A DNA stretch of 33,267 nt, taken from assembly GCA_963169885.1 (NCBI GenBank), contig CAUJFR010000283.1, positions 1 to 33,267 of the forward strand, written 5' to 3'. Source of the DNA: Bacteroidota bacterium. Lineage in GTDB: Bacteria > Bacteroidota > Bacteroidia > Chitinophagales > Chitinophagaceae. Below, piece after piece: positions 1-9,434 of this stretch (positions within the stretch are counted from its first letter, which is position 1; each line of letters starts with the position of its first letter). A program made the position numbers and the translations under genes. Under the pieces are notes generated by a model. The model saw nothing but the letters and a program-made list of their open reading frames with translations. It did no database searches and had not been told where the DNA came from.

Positions 1-1
1 C

Positions 2-67
2 AGGCTGGGACCGGACGTTAAACAATTGCGTGATAAAAGTTATCAGCATAAACAGGCGCTTCATTGA
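2..67 (+). CDS. Possible 3' end of an upstream CDS truncated by the window edge (…RLGPDVKQLRDKSYQHKQALH*)
   Basis: Open frame from base 2 to TGA at 65-67. Too short to assign a family. Confidence 0.3.
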   Translation, partial: RLGPDVKQLRDKSYQHKQALH

Positions 68-191
68 ATGAGGGTATTAGACCGTAAAGTTAATGATTGC
101 CCCGACCCGGAATCGGGATAAATATTTTCGGATACAAGAAGGCAATCCAGTAAATTGTTGCTTCAAATTCAATAACGATTATACGTTTTAT

Positions 192-1940
192 ATGGGAGAT
201 CTCCAGGTTAAGAAACAGCCAAAGAAATACGATGCCGTGATCATCGGCTCCGGTGCCGGAGGCGGGATGGCCGCCTATACACTGGCAAAAGCGGGATTAA
301 ATGTTTGTATTATTGAGGCGGGCTATATGTACGATCCGCAGAAAAACATAACCCAGTTAAAAAATCCATGGGATTCTCCCCGTCGTGGTGCCAGTACCAA
401 ACTCCGGCCTTTTGGTGATTTTGATGCCTGTTATGGTGGCTGGAATGTGGACGGAGAACCTTTTACCAAGGAAGCCGGCACCGACTGGATGTGGTGGCGG
501 GCACGGATGCTGGGTGGCCGTACCAATCACTGGGGCCGTATTTCCCTTCGCTTCGGCCCTAAGGATTTTAAACGAAAAAGTATTGACGGCCTCGGCGATG
601 ACTGGCCGATCGGTTATGAAGATGTTAAGCCATATTATGACCGGGTGGATAAAATGATCGGCATTTTTGGTACCAATGAAGGATTGGAAAATGATCCGGA
701 TGGTTTTTTTCTGCCTCCTCCCCGACCCCGGTTACATGAACTGATGATTAAGAACGGCGCTACACAGGCCGGTGTAAAAGTGATTCCTTCGCGGTTATCG
801 ATTCTGACTAAACCAATTGAAAATGATGCGGGTCGCGGGGCCTGTTTTTTCTGTGCACAATGCAGTCGTAACTGCAGTATTGCTAAAGCTGATTTCTCTT
901 CACCCAATGTACTGATCTATCCCGCGATGAAAACCGGTAAGGTTGAAGTGATCTCCAACGCGATGGCCCGGGAAGTACTGACCAATAAAGAAGGCCTGGC
1001 CACTGGTGTATCTTTTGTCAGTAAGGATGATGGGATGGAATACCAGGTAGAAGGTCGTGTAGTGATCCTGGCCGCCAGTGCCTGTGAAAGTGCCCGGCTT
1101 TTATTAAACTCAAAATCAGACCGGCATCCCAACGGACTGGCCAACAGCAGTAATGTTGTCGGTAAATACCTGCACGATTCCACAGGTGCGGCATTGGGAG
1201 GCGTGCTGCCGCAACTGTTTGACCGGAAACGCTACAATGAAGATGGTGTGGGTGGTATGCACGTGTATTCCCCCTGGTGGCTGGATAATAAAAAACTGGA
1301 TTTTCCACGCGGTTATCATATTGAATACTGGGGTGGCATGAGTCAGCCTGCTTATGGATTCGCCGGGGGGATAGAAAAAATGAATGGCAAATACCTGGTG
1401 AAAGGCAAACAAAAAGAAGCCGGTGGTTACGGGGCTTCACTTAAAGAAGATTATCGTTTCTTTTATGGAGCCAGTGTCGGTATGGCCGGACGCGGAGAAG
1501 CGATTCCCATAGCCTCCAATTACTGCAGCATTGATCCCAATGTGGTGGACCGCTATGGTATACCGGTATTGAAATTTAATGTGAAGTGGACCGAGCACGA
1601 GATCAATCAGGCAAAACACATGAAGGAAACCTTTAAGGAGGTGATGCATAATATGGGTGCCTTTATTACCTGGGGTGGTGATGATGATGAATGCAATAAC
1701 TGGGGACTTTCAAAACCCGGGGAAATCATCCATGAAGCCGGAACCGTACGGATGGGCAATGATCCCAAAACTTCGGCCCTGAATAAATGGAGCCAGGCAC
1801 ATGATTGCAAAAATCTGTTCTGTGTGGACGGCGGGCAATTTGTGAGTCAGGCCGATAAAAACATCACCTGGACCATTCTCGCCTTATCGATGCGGGCCTG
1901 TGATTATATCGTGGATGAAATGAAAAAGCAAAACCTGTAA
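192..1940 (+). CDS. GMC-family FAD-dependent oxidoreductase
   Basis: N-terminal Rossmann FAD motif [45 protein letters not shown]-terminal GMC block HEAGTVRMG…[20 protein letters not shown]. The ORF opens at 93, but ATG192 (MGDLQVKK) is the more likely start. Confidence 0.93.
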   Translation: MGDLQVKKQPKKYDAVIIGSGAGGGMAAYTLAKAGLNVCIIEAGYMYDPQKNITQLKNPWDSPRRGASTKLRPFGDFDACYGGWNVDGEPFTKEAGTDWMWWRARMLGGRTNHWGRISLRFGPKDFKRKSIDGLGDDWPIGYEDVKPYYDRVDKMIGIFGTNEGLENDPDGFFLPPPRPRLHELMIKNGATQAGVKVIPSRLSILTKPIENDAGRGACFFCAQCSRNCSIAKADFSSPNVLIYPAMKTGKVEVISNAMAREVLTNKEGLATGVSFVSKDDGMEYQVEGRVVILAASACESARLLLNSKSDRHPNGLANSSNVVGKYLHDSTGAALGGVLPQLFDRKRYNEDGVGGMHVYSPWWLDNKKLDFPRGYHIEYWGGMSQPAYGFAGGIEKMNGKYLVKGKQKEAGGYGASLKEDYRFFYGASVGMAGRGEAIPIASNYCSIDPNVVDRYGIPVLKFNVKWTEHEINQAKHMKETFKEVMHNMGAFITWGGDDDECNNWGLSKPGEIIHEAGTVRMGNDPKTSALNKWSQAHDCKNLFCVDGGQFVSQADKNITWTILALSMRACDYIVDEMKKQNL

Positions 1941-1955
1941 TTGAAATAATATTTT

Positions 1956-2624
1956 ATGGACAGAAGAAAATCGTTAAAACTGATTGCTACCGGAGCCGTT
2001 GCGGTTCCTGCAGTTATGGCTGGTTGTGCTACGGATGACAAAAAAGAAACAGCTAAGGCCGCTGAACCTGTTTTTAACCTGGACCGCAATCCGGATGAAA
2101 TAAAGAATGAAAAGGAAATCCTTGCAAAAGGTCCATTTTTCAATGCCCATGAAATGGCTACGATCACTATTTTATGTGATATCATTATCCCGAAAGATGA
2201 AGTCAGCGGCAGTGCCAGTGAAGCCGGGGTGCCGGATTTTATTGATTTTATCGTAAGAGATATGCCATCGCACCAGGTACCTGTACAGGGTGGCTTGCGC
2301 TGGTTGGATCTGCAATGCTTCAAACGATATGAAAAGGCGTTTAAAGATTGTACTCCTGCACAACAGATCGAACTGGTGGATCAGATCGCGTATCCGGAGA
2401 AAGCCAAACAGGAAATGAGTCAGGGAGTTCAGTTTTTCAACCTGATGCGTAACCTGACCGCTTCCGGTTTTTATACTTCGGAAATCGGCGTAAAAGATAT
2501 TGGCTATGCGGGAAATCAGCCCAATCAGTGGAACGGCGTACCGCCTGAAGTACTGGCTCAATACAAACTGGCGTATACAGAGAAAGAACTGAAAGAATGT
2601 ATTAGCTTTGATAAAGAGGTCTGA
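1956..2624 (+). CDS. Gluconate 2-dehydrogenase subunit 3-like protein with Tat/lipoprotein signal
   Basis: MDRRKSLKLIATGAVAVPAVMAGC has a twin-arginine motif (RRKSLK) and lipobox. It lies 15 bp downstream of the GMC gene, the usual arrangement of the small and flavoprotein subunits. Confidence 0.85.
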   Translation: MDRRKSLKLIATGAVAVPAVMAGCATDDKKETAKAAEPVFNLDRNPDEIKNEKEILAKGPFFNAHEMATITILCDIIIPKDEVSGSASEAGVPDFIDFIVRDMPSHQVPVQGGLRWLDLQCFKRYEKAFKDCTPAQQIELVDQIAYPEKAKQEMSQGVQFFNLMRNLTASGFYTSEIGVKDIGYAGNQPNQWNGVPPEVLAQYKLAYTEKELKECISFDKEV

Positions 2625-2663
2625 TTCCTCAGCCTTTCAGCCCCTCCGTATAAAACTATATCT

Positions 2664-3845
2664 ATGAAAAAAATAACGTTGCTCGTCTTGGTATTCCTGC
2701 AATACACTATTCTCTCCGCCCAGAATTATGTAACGCTGCATGAGGATTGCAATTTCCGCGGTAAAAGTTATACGCTTGAAGCTGGCACCTACCGGTTATA
2801 CCAGATGCGGATCGGAAATGATCGCTTATCTTCTTTCCAGGTACCTTCCGGTTTTCGCATCACGATCTATGAGCATGACGATTTTAACAGTCGTTCTAAA
2901 ACATATACCGAAACGGTCAGTTGCCTGGATTCTGCCTGGGACAATAACGCTTCCGCCATTGTAGTGGAGAATACCAATATCCAGCAGACCAACCCGAATG
3001 AGTATGTGGTGGTATACAGCGATTGTTATTCCAGGGGATTTTCCCGCAGCCTGCGGCCCGGGGTGTATAAAGGTGCAGACCTGGGTGAATTAAAGAATAA
3101 CATTTCATCCTTTGCCATTTTCGGCAACCTCCGGTTGCGGGTCTATACCGGGTCAGAAGATGCCAGTGGTTATTTTGTAACCCTGGAAAACAGTGAAACC
3201 TGTCTAAGCCGGACGTATAATGACCGGATCAGTTCGCTCGTTGTTGAATATAAACCCTATACTTCCCCCGGTACCGGTAATAATAATAACAACGGGTCTT
3301 ACGCTGAGTTGTATACGGATTGTAATTTTAAGGGGAATAAACTGAGTCTGCTCCCCGGCCGTTATACCGGTGCAGAACTGGGTATGTTCAGAAAGACCGT
3401 GGGATCCCTGCAGCTGCCCGCCGGGCTTACTATTAAAGTATATGATGGCGACAATTTCAATGGTGCTTCTGAAACATATAGCTCCGGCATTGATTGTATC
3501 AGTTTCAGCTGGAGAAACCGGATCAGTTCAATGATCGTTGAAGACAGAGGGAACTGGGGCAGTAATGGAAATACAACCGTGAATGAACTGATACTTTACA
3601 CGGATGCCGGCTATAAAGGACAATCGGTCACCTTGTTGCCCGGAACTTATTCAACTATGGCTGCCGCGAATGGTTTCCCGGAAAAAGCACTCAGTTCCAT
3701 TCAGATCCCGCAGGGATACCGGGTCGTACTTTATGACCAACCCAATCTGAGGGGCAAGAGCATCAGCCTGACGGCTTCCAGGAGCAGTTTCATTATGTCA
3801 GGCTGGAATGACCGAGCCGCCTCTATCGCAGTATACCGCAATTAA
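2664..3845 (+). CDS. Secreted protein with four tandem beta/gamma-crystallin-like domains
   Basis: Signal peptide MKKITLLVLVFLQYTILSAQ. Four repeats of about 85-95 aa with Y-x-DCNFRG/YKG, L-x-PG-x-Y, SS-x-x-(I/V)PxG, (V/I)Y…W-x-(N/D)R(I/A)SSxxVE. Confidence 0.85.
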   Translation: MKKITLLVLVFLQYTILSAQNYVTLHEDCNFRGKSYTLEAGTYRLYQMRIGNDRLSSFQVPSGFRITIYEHDDFNSRSKTYTETVSCLDSAWDNNASAIVVENTNIQQTNPNEYVVVYSDCYSRGFSRSLRPGVYKGADLGELKNNISSFAIFGNLRLRVYTGSEDASGYFVTLENSETCLSRTYNDRISSLVVEYKPYTSPGTGNNNNNGSYAELYTDCNFKGNKLSLLPGRYTGAELGMFRKTVGSLQLPAGLTIKVYDGDNFNGASETYSSGIDCISFSWRNRISSMIVEDRGNWGSNGNTTVNELILYTDAGYKGQSVTLLPGTYSTMAAANGFPEKALSSIQIPQGYRVVLYDQPNLRGKSISLTASRSSFIMSGWNDRAASIAVYRN

Positions 3846-3846
3846 T

Positions 3847-3876
3847 AAAAAACGCCGGTCAGAAATCTGGCCGGCG
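3847..3876 (-). terminator. Intrinsic terminator of the EF-G-like gene
   Basis: CGCCGGTCAG/AAAT/CTGGCCGGCG hairpin (3853-3876) with a T6 tract on the minus strand (3852-3847). Confidence 0.85.
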
Positions 3877-3898
3877 TGGTAGCATTGTTGATTAAGGA

Positions 3899-6034
3899 TT
3901 ACGCAAACTCTTCTTTTGCCGTTTTACTGTATTCATCGATCAGTTTCCGTTGCAAATCAAAAGGCACTGGTTCATAACCGGCGAAAGCCATTTTGAATTT
4001 GGCCCTTCCCTGTGTAATGGAACGGAGGGATGAGGAATAACCATCCATTTCAGCCAGTGGCACTTTGGCTATCACTTTCTGGAAATGGCCCTCACTATCG
4101 ATACCCTCCACAATGGCTCTTCGGCTTTGCAGATCACCCATTACGGCTCCGGTCAGGTCATCAGGACAAAGTACATCCAGTTGATAGATCGGTTCCAGGA
4201 TCTGTGGATCGGCTTGCTGGAAAGCCTGGCGGAATGCCTGTAAACCGGCAATTTTAAACGAGATATCGTTACTATCCACCGGGTGCATTTTACCGTCATA
4301 CACACAAACCCGTATATCACGTGCATAGGATCCTGTCAGCGGTCCATTATGCATTTTTTCCATGACCCCTTTCAGGACAGAGGGAAGAAAGCGGGCATCA
4401 ATAGCACCACCCACGATACAATTGTAAAACACCAAACGGCCTCCCCATTCGAGTTCGTGGGTATCACGACCTCTTACGTTCAGGTCAGCCGGTTCGGGCA
4501 TGCCTTCATACCAGGGTTCAATCCGCATATAAACTTCCCCAAACTGACCGGCTCCCCCACTCTGTTTTTTATGGCGGTAGTTGGCATCTGCCATTTTCCG
4601 GATAGTTTCGCGGTAAGCGATTCTGGGCTTGGTGAATTTTACTTCCAGTTTATGCTGGTGCTCAATCTTCCATTTTGCTACAGCCAGGTGCATATCACCC
4701 TGGCAATGAATCAGCGTCTGTTTCAGTTCGGAAGAAACTTCTACCAATAAAGTGGGATCTTCTTCCCGTAACTGATGCAAGGCCTGTGACAATTTTTCCT
4801 CCTCGCCCTTTTTCAGGGTTTCAATGGCCACTGTCATATTAGGAGCCGGGAAAACGATCGGAGGAAGTTCATAATTCTTACCCTTTATATGCAGGGTATT
4901 GTTTACATGGGTGTTTTTAAGTTTCAGCGTGGCCCCAATATCGCCCGCCACCAGTTCATTGATTGGGGTGCGTTTGTTGCCTTCTACCAGAAATAGTTGC
5001 GTGATCTTTTCAGTCACCCCCGTAGTTTCATTTTCCAGTTCCATTCCGCTCTTTATTGTACCTGAATACACTTTAAAGAACGAAAGCTCACCCACATGGG
5101 GTTCAGAAATGGTTTTATAAATGAAAATGCAGGCTGGTCCGTTCGCATCACAAGGTAGTGCGTCTCCTTTTTGGGTGGTCTGTGGCGGCATTTCATTAGC
5201 ACTGGGACAAACATTATCGATAAAGCCCATCAGGCGGCCACTGCCCATATTTCGTTCGGCAGAAAGACAGAACAGGGGAAACAGGTCATGATTGATCATG
5301 GCTTTTTTAAGGCCATTTTTCATCTCATCTTCGTCCAGTTCTCCTTTATCGAAGTATTTTTCCATCAGCGTTTCATCATTACTGGCAATCGCTTCGATCA
5401 GTTCCTTATGGAGTTCTTCTGCTTTTGCTTTTTCTTCTTCAGGAATCGCCATTTTTTCGGGTTTCCCGCCATTGTCCTTAAAATGATACATGGTCATCCG
5501 CAATACATCGATAATTTCGTGAAAGCCGGCACCGGTCTGGCGGGGATATTGTACCACCACCACATTACTGCCGAAATGCGATTTGGCTTCCCGGACAGCT
5601 TTTTCAAAATCGGCATTATCATCATCCAGTTTGTTCACCCCGAAGATCATGGGTGTTTTAAACTGCTCCGTGTACTCCCATATAATATCTGTACCGACTT
5701 CCACGCCCATCACGGCATTAATAAGCATTACACCGGTATCAGCCACACGGAGTGCAGAGATCACTTCACCGGAGAAATCATCATAGCCGGGGGTATCAAT
5801 AATATTGATTTTATATCCTCTCCATTTTGTATGAAGGAGCTTGCTGAAAATAGAATTACCACGTTCCTGTTCAAGTTCGTGGTAATCTCCGGTAGTATTC
5901 CGCTCCGCGATAGAACCCTTCCGGGTTATGAGGCCTGCTTCAAACAACATGCACTCCGCTAAGGTGGTCTTACCGGAGCCGGCATGTCCGAGCAAGACTA
6001 TATTTTTTACGTGTGAGGTATCAAATTCTGGCAT
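3899..6034 (-). CDS. Elongation factor G-like translational GTPase (EF-G2 type)
   Basis: P-loop GHAGSGKTT, DTPGYDDF, NKLD, and EF-G domain IV/V blocks (GGAGQFGEVYMRIEP…GSYARDIRV…DLTGAVMGDLQSRRAIVEG). Confidence 0.95.
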   Translation of the reverse strand: MPEFDTSHVKNIVLLGHAGSGKTTLAECMLFEAGLITRKGSIAERNTTGDYHELEQERGNSIFSKLLHTKWRGYKINIIDTPGYDDFSGEVISALRVADTGVMLINAVMGVEVGTDIIWEYTEQFKTPMIFGVNKLDDDNADFEKAVREAKSHFGSNVVVVQYPRQTGAGFHEIIDVLRMTMYHFKDNGGKPEKMAIPEEEKAKAEELHKELIEAIASNDETLMEKYFDKGELDEDEMKNGLKKAMINHDLFPLFCLSAERNMGSGRLMGFIDNVCPSANEMPPQTTQKGDALPCDANGPACIFIYKTISEPHVGELSFFKVYSGTIKSGMELENETTGVTEKITQLFLVEGNKRTPINELVAGDIGATLKLKNTHVNNTLHIKGKNYELPPIVFPAPNMTVAIETLKKGEEEKLSQALHQLREEDPTLLVEVSSELKQTLIHCQGDMHLAVAKWKIEHQHKLEVKFTKPRIAYRETIRKMADANYRHKKQSGGAGQFGEVYMRIEPWYEGMPEPADLNVRGRDTHELEWGGRLVFYNCIVGGAIDARFLPSVLKGVMEKMHNGPLTGSYARDIRVCVYDGKMHPVDSNDISFKIAGLQAFRQAFQQADPQILEPIYQLDVLCPDDLTGAVMGDLQSRRAIVEGIDSEGHFQKVIAKVPLAEMDGYSSSLRSITQGRAKFKMAFAGYEPVPFDLQRKLIDEYSKTAKEEFA

Positions 6035-6154
6035 AGCAATAAAATTTAGTATTGAAGAAAATGTGTATGACTTCTACAAATCTTCAAAATTGATCAGATA
6101 GTAACTATGAACCCGGTTAGGGTCCGGGCTGATTAAAGTCAGTAATCAGTCGCT

Positions 6155-6520
6155 TCAGGAAGTTCGCGACAAAAAACCACTGAACTCTGAGCGGAGTTGT
6201 TGCAGGGTAATTTCAAGTGAGCGGAATTCGTCGAGCAGTGATTCGTGTTTACCGGTCGTGTCTTCCGATGCAGGTGATTCAGTCTGTAATTGACGTTCGT
6301 GAAGTTTGATGGATTGTTTTAGATCGTGGATGTTGATCAACTGGATGTGAAACTGATTGTGCAGATGTTCGACTTCCTGTAACTGTTCTTTGGAGAGGGG
6401 TTTGCCGGCAACTTGTCGGATCTGGTTTTCGTCTTGCATAAGTTCATCACGATAGTTGCGGAGCTGAGCTCTCCAGGCATTGCACTCTCCGGAGAGCTGT
6501 GAGATGTCTACCTGTACCAT
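6155..6520 (-). CDS. Small hypothetical protein, probably coiled-coil
   Basis: 121 aa, rich in E/Q/L with heptad-like spacing. Lies upstream of the EF-G-like gene on the same strand. Confidence 0.6.
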   Translation of the reverse strand: MVQVDISQLSGECNAWRAQLRNYRDELMQDENQIRQVAGKPLSKEQLQEVEHLHNQFHIQLINIHDLKQSIKLHERQLQTESPASEDTTGKHESLLDEFRSLEITLQQLRSEFSGFLSRTS

Positions 6521-6690
6521 GGCATTAAAATTTAGAAGTTAATGAATAAAAAGAACTGTTGGAAATACTGTCGGGGCTGACAAATTTCCCGGGTTCTGGA
6601 CTAAGTAGAGGTGGGTTAGCGTGTTTCTTTGCTTATGTTAAGGTAAGACCAATTTGAACAAAACCAAATAAATCGGACATGATTTCTGTT

Positions 6691-6726
6691 AAAAAAGAAA
6701 TGCACAGGAATCATCCTGTGCATTTT
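6691..6726 (-). terminator. Terminator downstream of the 6755-7666 gene (T-tracts on both strands)
   Basis: AAATGCACAGGA/ATCA/TCCTGTGCATTT hairpin (6698-6725); minus-strand tail TTTCTTTTTT. Confidence 0.85.
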
Positions 6727-6754
6727 GTTTATTTCCGTTGAATCACTTATATTA

Positions 6755-7666
6755 TCAATGACGGCGGACTTTTACTTTAGTAGCCTTATTGCCTCTTGGT
6801 CCTTTAACGGTTGTTTTTTTGATAGTGGCTTTATTACCACGGGGGCCGGTAACAGTGGTTCTTGTATGGTTGACCCGGTAGTTGCCAACGGTTGATGCAT
6901 GACGGGTACGGACGGTTACTGAAGTAGTACGGAACGGCGTGTACACCCGGTGCGCATGCAATACCCTGTGGGTGCGTACCACTACAAAGGGACGATGATA
7001 ATGCATCCGGTAAGGATGCCAGACTTGCCAGGCAAATGGACGCCAGGGTCTCCACCAGCCTGGATAATTTTTCCAGCGCCAGGGTGAAATCCAGGGACGG
7101 TAAACGGGCCCATATACAAAACGAACCGAAGGCCATGCCCATACATTAATGACAATGCGGGGGGCCATATAATCATAACCGGCATTCGGACCGCTCAGTT
7201 GACTATCATTATAATTCATGAAGGCCTCTTCCTCTCCACCACCATCCGGTTCTACAATCACTGCTTCACCATAGATATCCTCATCCCCGATAATTTGCAC
7301 AACAGCCGTGGTATCACCGGTTTTTTCCAGTTCGATCACGGCTATATCCTGATTCTCTGAACCGGAAACAGGTACCTGCAATACAAAAGCATGTACGTCT
7401 TTTTCCGATTGGTCGATGACCCGGACATAATCGGTTTCTCCGTCCCCGTTCAGGTCAAGGTTATTTACGTGGTTAGATTCAAGGTTCAGGGCTTTCTCAA
7501 AATCCTCAATCGTTGATGATTGCTGGAATAATTGCAGGGCTCCCTGCAGGCTGAAATGGTCGCCGGGTAACCCGGTGGAATCAACCCCCGTTTGCTGGGC
7601 GGTTGCGGAAGCTCCCACAAAAAGGAATCCGGTGATCAGGGTGGATAAATGTTTCAAAGCTTTCAT
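6755..7666 (-). CDS. Secreted hypothetical protein with W/H/P-rich region and basic repeated C-terminus
   Basis: Signal peptide MKALKHLSTLITGFLFVGASATAQ from ATG at 7666. LDLNGDGETDYVRV segment. C-terminal TVTGPRGNKATIKKTTVKGPRGNKATKVKVRRH. Confidence 0.8.
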   Translation of the reverse strand: MKALKHLSTLITGFLFVGASATAQQTGVDSTGLPGDHFSLQGALQLFQQSSTIEDFEKALNLESNHVNNLDLNGDGETDYVRVIDQSEKDVHAFVLQVPVSGSENQDIAVIELEKTGDTTAVVQIIGDEDIYGEAVIVEPDGGGEEEAFMNYNDSQLSGPNAGYDYMAPRIVINVWAWPSVRFVYGPVYRPWISPWRWKNYPGWWRPWRPFAWQVWHPYRMHYHRPFVVVRTHRVLHAHRVYTPFRTTSVTVRTRHASTVGNYRVNHTRTTVTGPRGNKATIKKTTVKGPRGNKATKVKVRRH

Positions 7667-7755
7667 GTAATAAGTTTTGTATGAGACGATAAAAGTAGCA
7701 ATGGGTTTAGTCAACAGCGATTTTTTATACAAAAAAATCATGCTTCCGCGTGTTT

Positions 7756-8736
7756 TTACGGCAAACTGAATTGTTTTAACCAGGCCCAGTGTACTCTGGC
7801 CGCCTCCATCCAATGATTCTCGCCATTCGGATAGGCGTGTTTCAGTCCTTTTACGAATACAAACCGGAATTCATATCCGGAAGCCGGTGCAGCTGGCCGG
7901 TAGGTTGCCCAGCTGACCGAATTAGTATCGCCACTGATCGTGTACAAAGGATTAAGACCGAAATTGGCAATATGCCGGTGGGCAATATTATAATGCTTGC
8001 CATTCAGCAAAGGAATACCGGGTGTACTGATCAGGGTATCGAGCAAGCTGAGCGGTAGTACCGGCCCGGTATTACCCGGCCCGTAATCCTCATTCCCTAC
8101 CTGGAACATCACCGGGATTTTTCTTTTGGGTACATAAACCGTGTCTTTATAAAAAGCGGAGGCATTTTCAACAACGGCGGCGAGTTTATCACTCAGTGAG
8201 ATGGCACATTTGGCAGCCATTTGTCCCCCATTTGAAAAGCCAACCAGGTATATCCGCTTGTTGTCTGATTTAAACCGCACACCGAGGTCATTCATAACTT
8301 CCGTTAAAAACTTAATATCGTCTTTGGGTGTCTGTCCGGTACAGAAAGTCCAATCGGCATCGGGCGGTGTATTCCATTTTGTAATATTCTTGGTTTCCCC
8401 GTTATCGTTTATGCAATACCGCAGGGATGACGGGAATACTGTTATTACATTTTGTTCATCACCAACCTCTTTCCATCCGGATCGGGTATACATGTCTTCC
8501 CCGTTACCACTCGTCCCATGCAACATAAAAACAACCGGCAGCGGTGTTGTGCCCGTATAGGAGTCCGGAACATGCACATAGTATTCACGACTGACGCCTT
8601 CCACCACCAGCGTGAACCTGTTTTTACCTTTGGTAGCCGCACCGCTGCTTCCACTGCTATTGCTGTCCTCCTTCTGACAACTACTGAAAAAAAGGAGTCC
8701 TGTGAATAATAAAAGGAATAATGATTTACGGTTCAT
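7756..8736 (-). CDS. Alpha/beta-hydrolase lipoprotein, PHB depolymerase/feruloyl esterase (LpqC-like)
   Basis: Lipobox LLFFSSC; VFMLHGTSGNGEDMYTRSGWKEVGDEQNVITVFPSS; nucleophile elbow GFSNGGQMA; C-terminal HAYP. Confidence 0.85.
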   Translation of the reverse strand: MNRKSLFLLLFTGLLFFSSCQKEDSNSSGSSGAATKGKNRFTLVVEGVSREYYVHVPDSYTGTTPLPVVFMLHGTSGNGEDMYTRSGWKEVGDEQNVITVFPSSLRYCINDNGETKNITKWNTPPDADWTFCTGQTPKDDIKFLTEVMNDLGVRFKSDNKRIYLVGFSNGGQMAAKCAISLSDKLAAVVENASAFYKDTVYVPKRKIPVMFQVGNEDYGPGNTGPVLPLSLLDTLISTPGIPLLNGKHYNIAHRHIANFGLNPLYTISGDTNSVSWATYRPAAPASGYEFRFVFVKGLKHAYPNGENHWMEAARVHWAWLKQFSLP

Positions 8737-8810
8737 AATATTTTTTTAATGGTATGCCATAAAAGTGCAGTCAATTAAAAAAACTTCAGTAGAACCCAGG
8801 GGTGATATTT

Positions 8811-9434
8811 TTATTTAAGCATGAAACTCCGCAGACGTGCTACTGCAACTGTACGGCTTGTAACGTCCAGTTTGAAATAAGCATTGTTAATATGCTTTTT
8901 CAGGGTATTGAGCGAGATAAATAATTCAGCCGCTATCTGCTGGTTGGTTTTTCCATCGTATAACAATTGCATCACTTCAAATTCGCGGTCACTCAGCGGT
9001 GTTACCAACTGGTGATTGATCTTGCCGGTATCAAGCCGGGGTACATGGCGGTTCAGGTCTCTGGCATGATTGGATAAAGCGATCTCGATCGTGGCAAAAA
9101 GGGTTTTGTCATTGAAGGGTTTTACAATATAGCCGTATGGATTGGTCTGTTTGGCCCGTTCAAGTGTGTCTTTATCGGAATAGGAAGTGAGGAATACAAA
9201 CGGGATATTGTTATGCTGGTTAATATACCGGGCCACTTCAATACCGTCCCGGTCATTTTCCAGGTTGATGTCCAGGATCGCCAGGTCAGGAGGATTCCGC
9301 TTCAGTTGGAAAAGGGCTTCCTCCGGATCATAGGCTATCGCGGATACCTCATAGTCATTATTATTCAGGTACATGCCAATGTTTTTGGCAATCAGCGGTT
9401 CATCCTCCACGATTAGTACACGGATTCCGGACAT
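8811..9434 (-). CDS. Response regulator, receiver plus LuxR-type HTH
   Basis: VLIVEDEPLIAKNI…LAILDINL…FLTSYSDKDTLERAKQTNPYGYIVKPF; LSDREFEVMQLLYDGKTNQQIAAELFISLNTLKKHINNAYFKL. Confidence 0.95.
   Translation of the reverse strand: MSGIRVLIVEDEPLIAKNIGMYLNNNDYEVSAIAYDPEEALFQLKRNPPDLAILDINLENDRDGIEVARYINQHNNIPFVFLTSYSDKDTLERAKQTNPYGYIVKPFNDKTLFATIEIALSNHARDLNRHVPRLDTGKINHQLVTPLSDREFEVMQLLYDGKTNQQIAAELFISLNTLKKHINNAYFKLDVTSRTVAVARLRSFMLK

Noticed and set aside
1018-1440. 140-aa − strand ORF in the GMC gene
   Set aside because: Antisense to a conserved enzyme; no family motif.
5171-5962. 263-aa + strand ORF antisense to the EF-G-like gene
   Set aside because: Fully inside a clearly conserved coding gene on the other strand. 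Composition (F/H/I-rich) is typical of an antisense shadow ORF.
6100-6140. Strong terminator after the 6155-6520 ORF
   Set aside because: AGCCCGG/CCGGGTT hairpin exists (with a wobble pair) but no T-tract follows, so not called as a feature.
7667-7813. N-terminal extension of the 6755-7813 ORF overlapping the esterase gene
   Set aside because: The extension lacks protein-like features and overlaps the neighbour; ATG7666 begins a good signal peptide.
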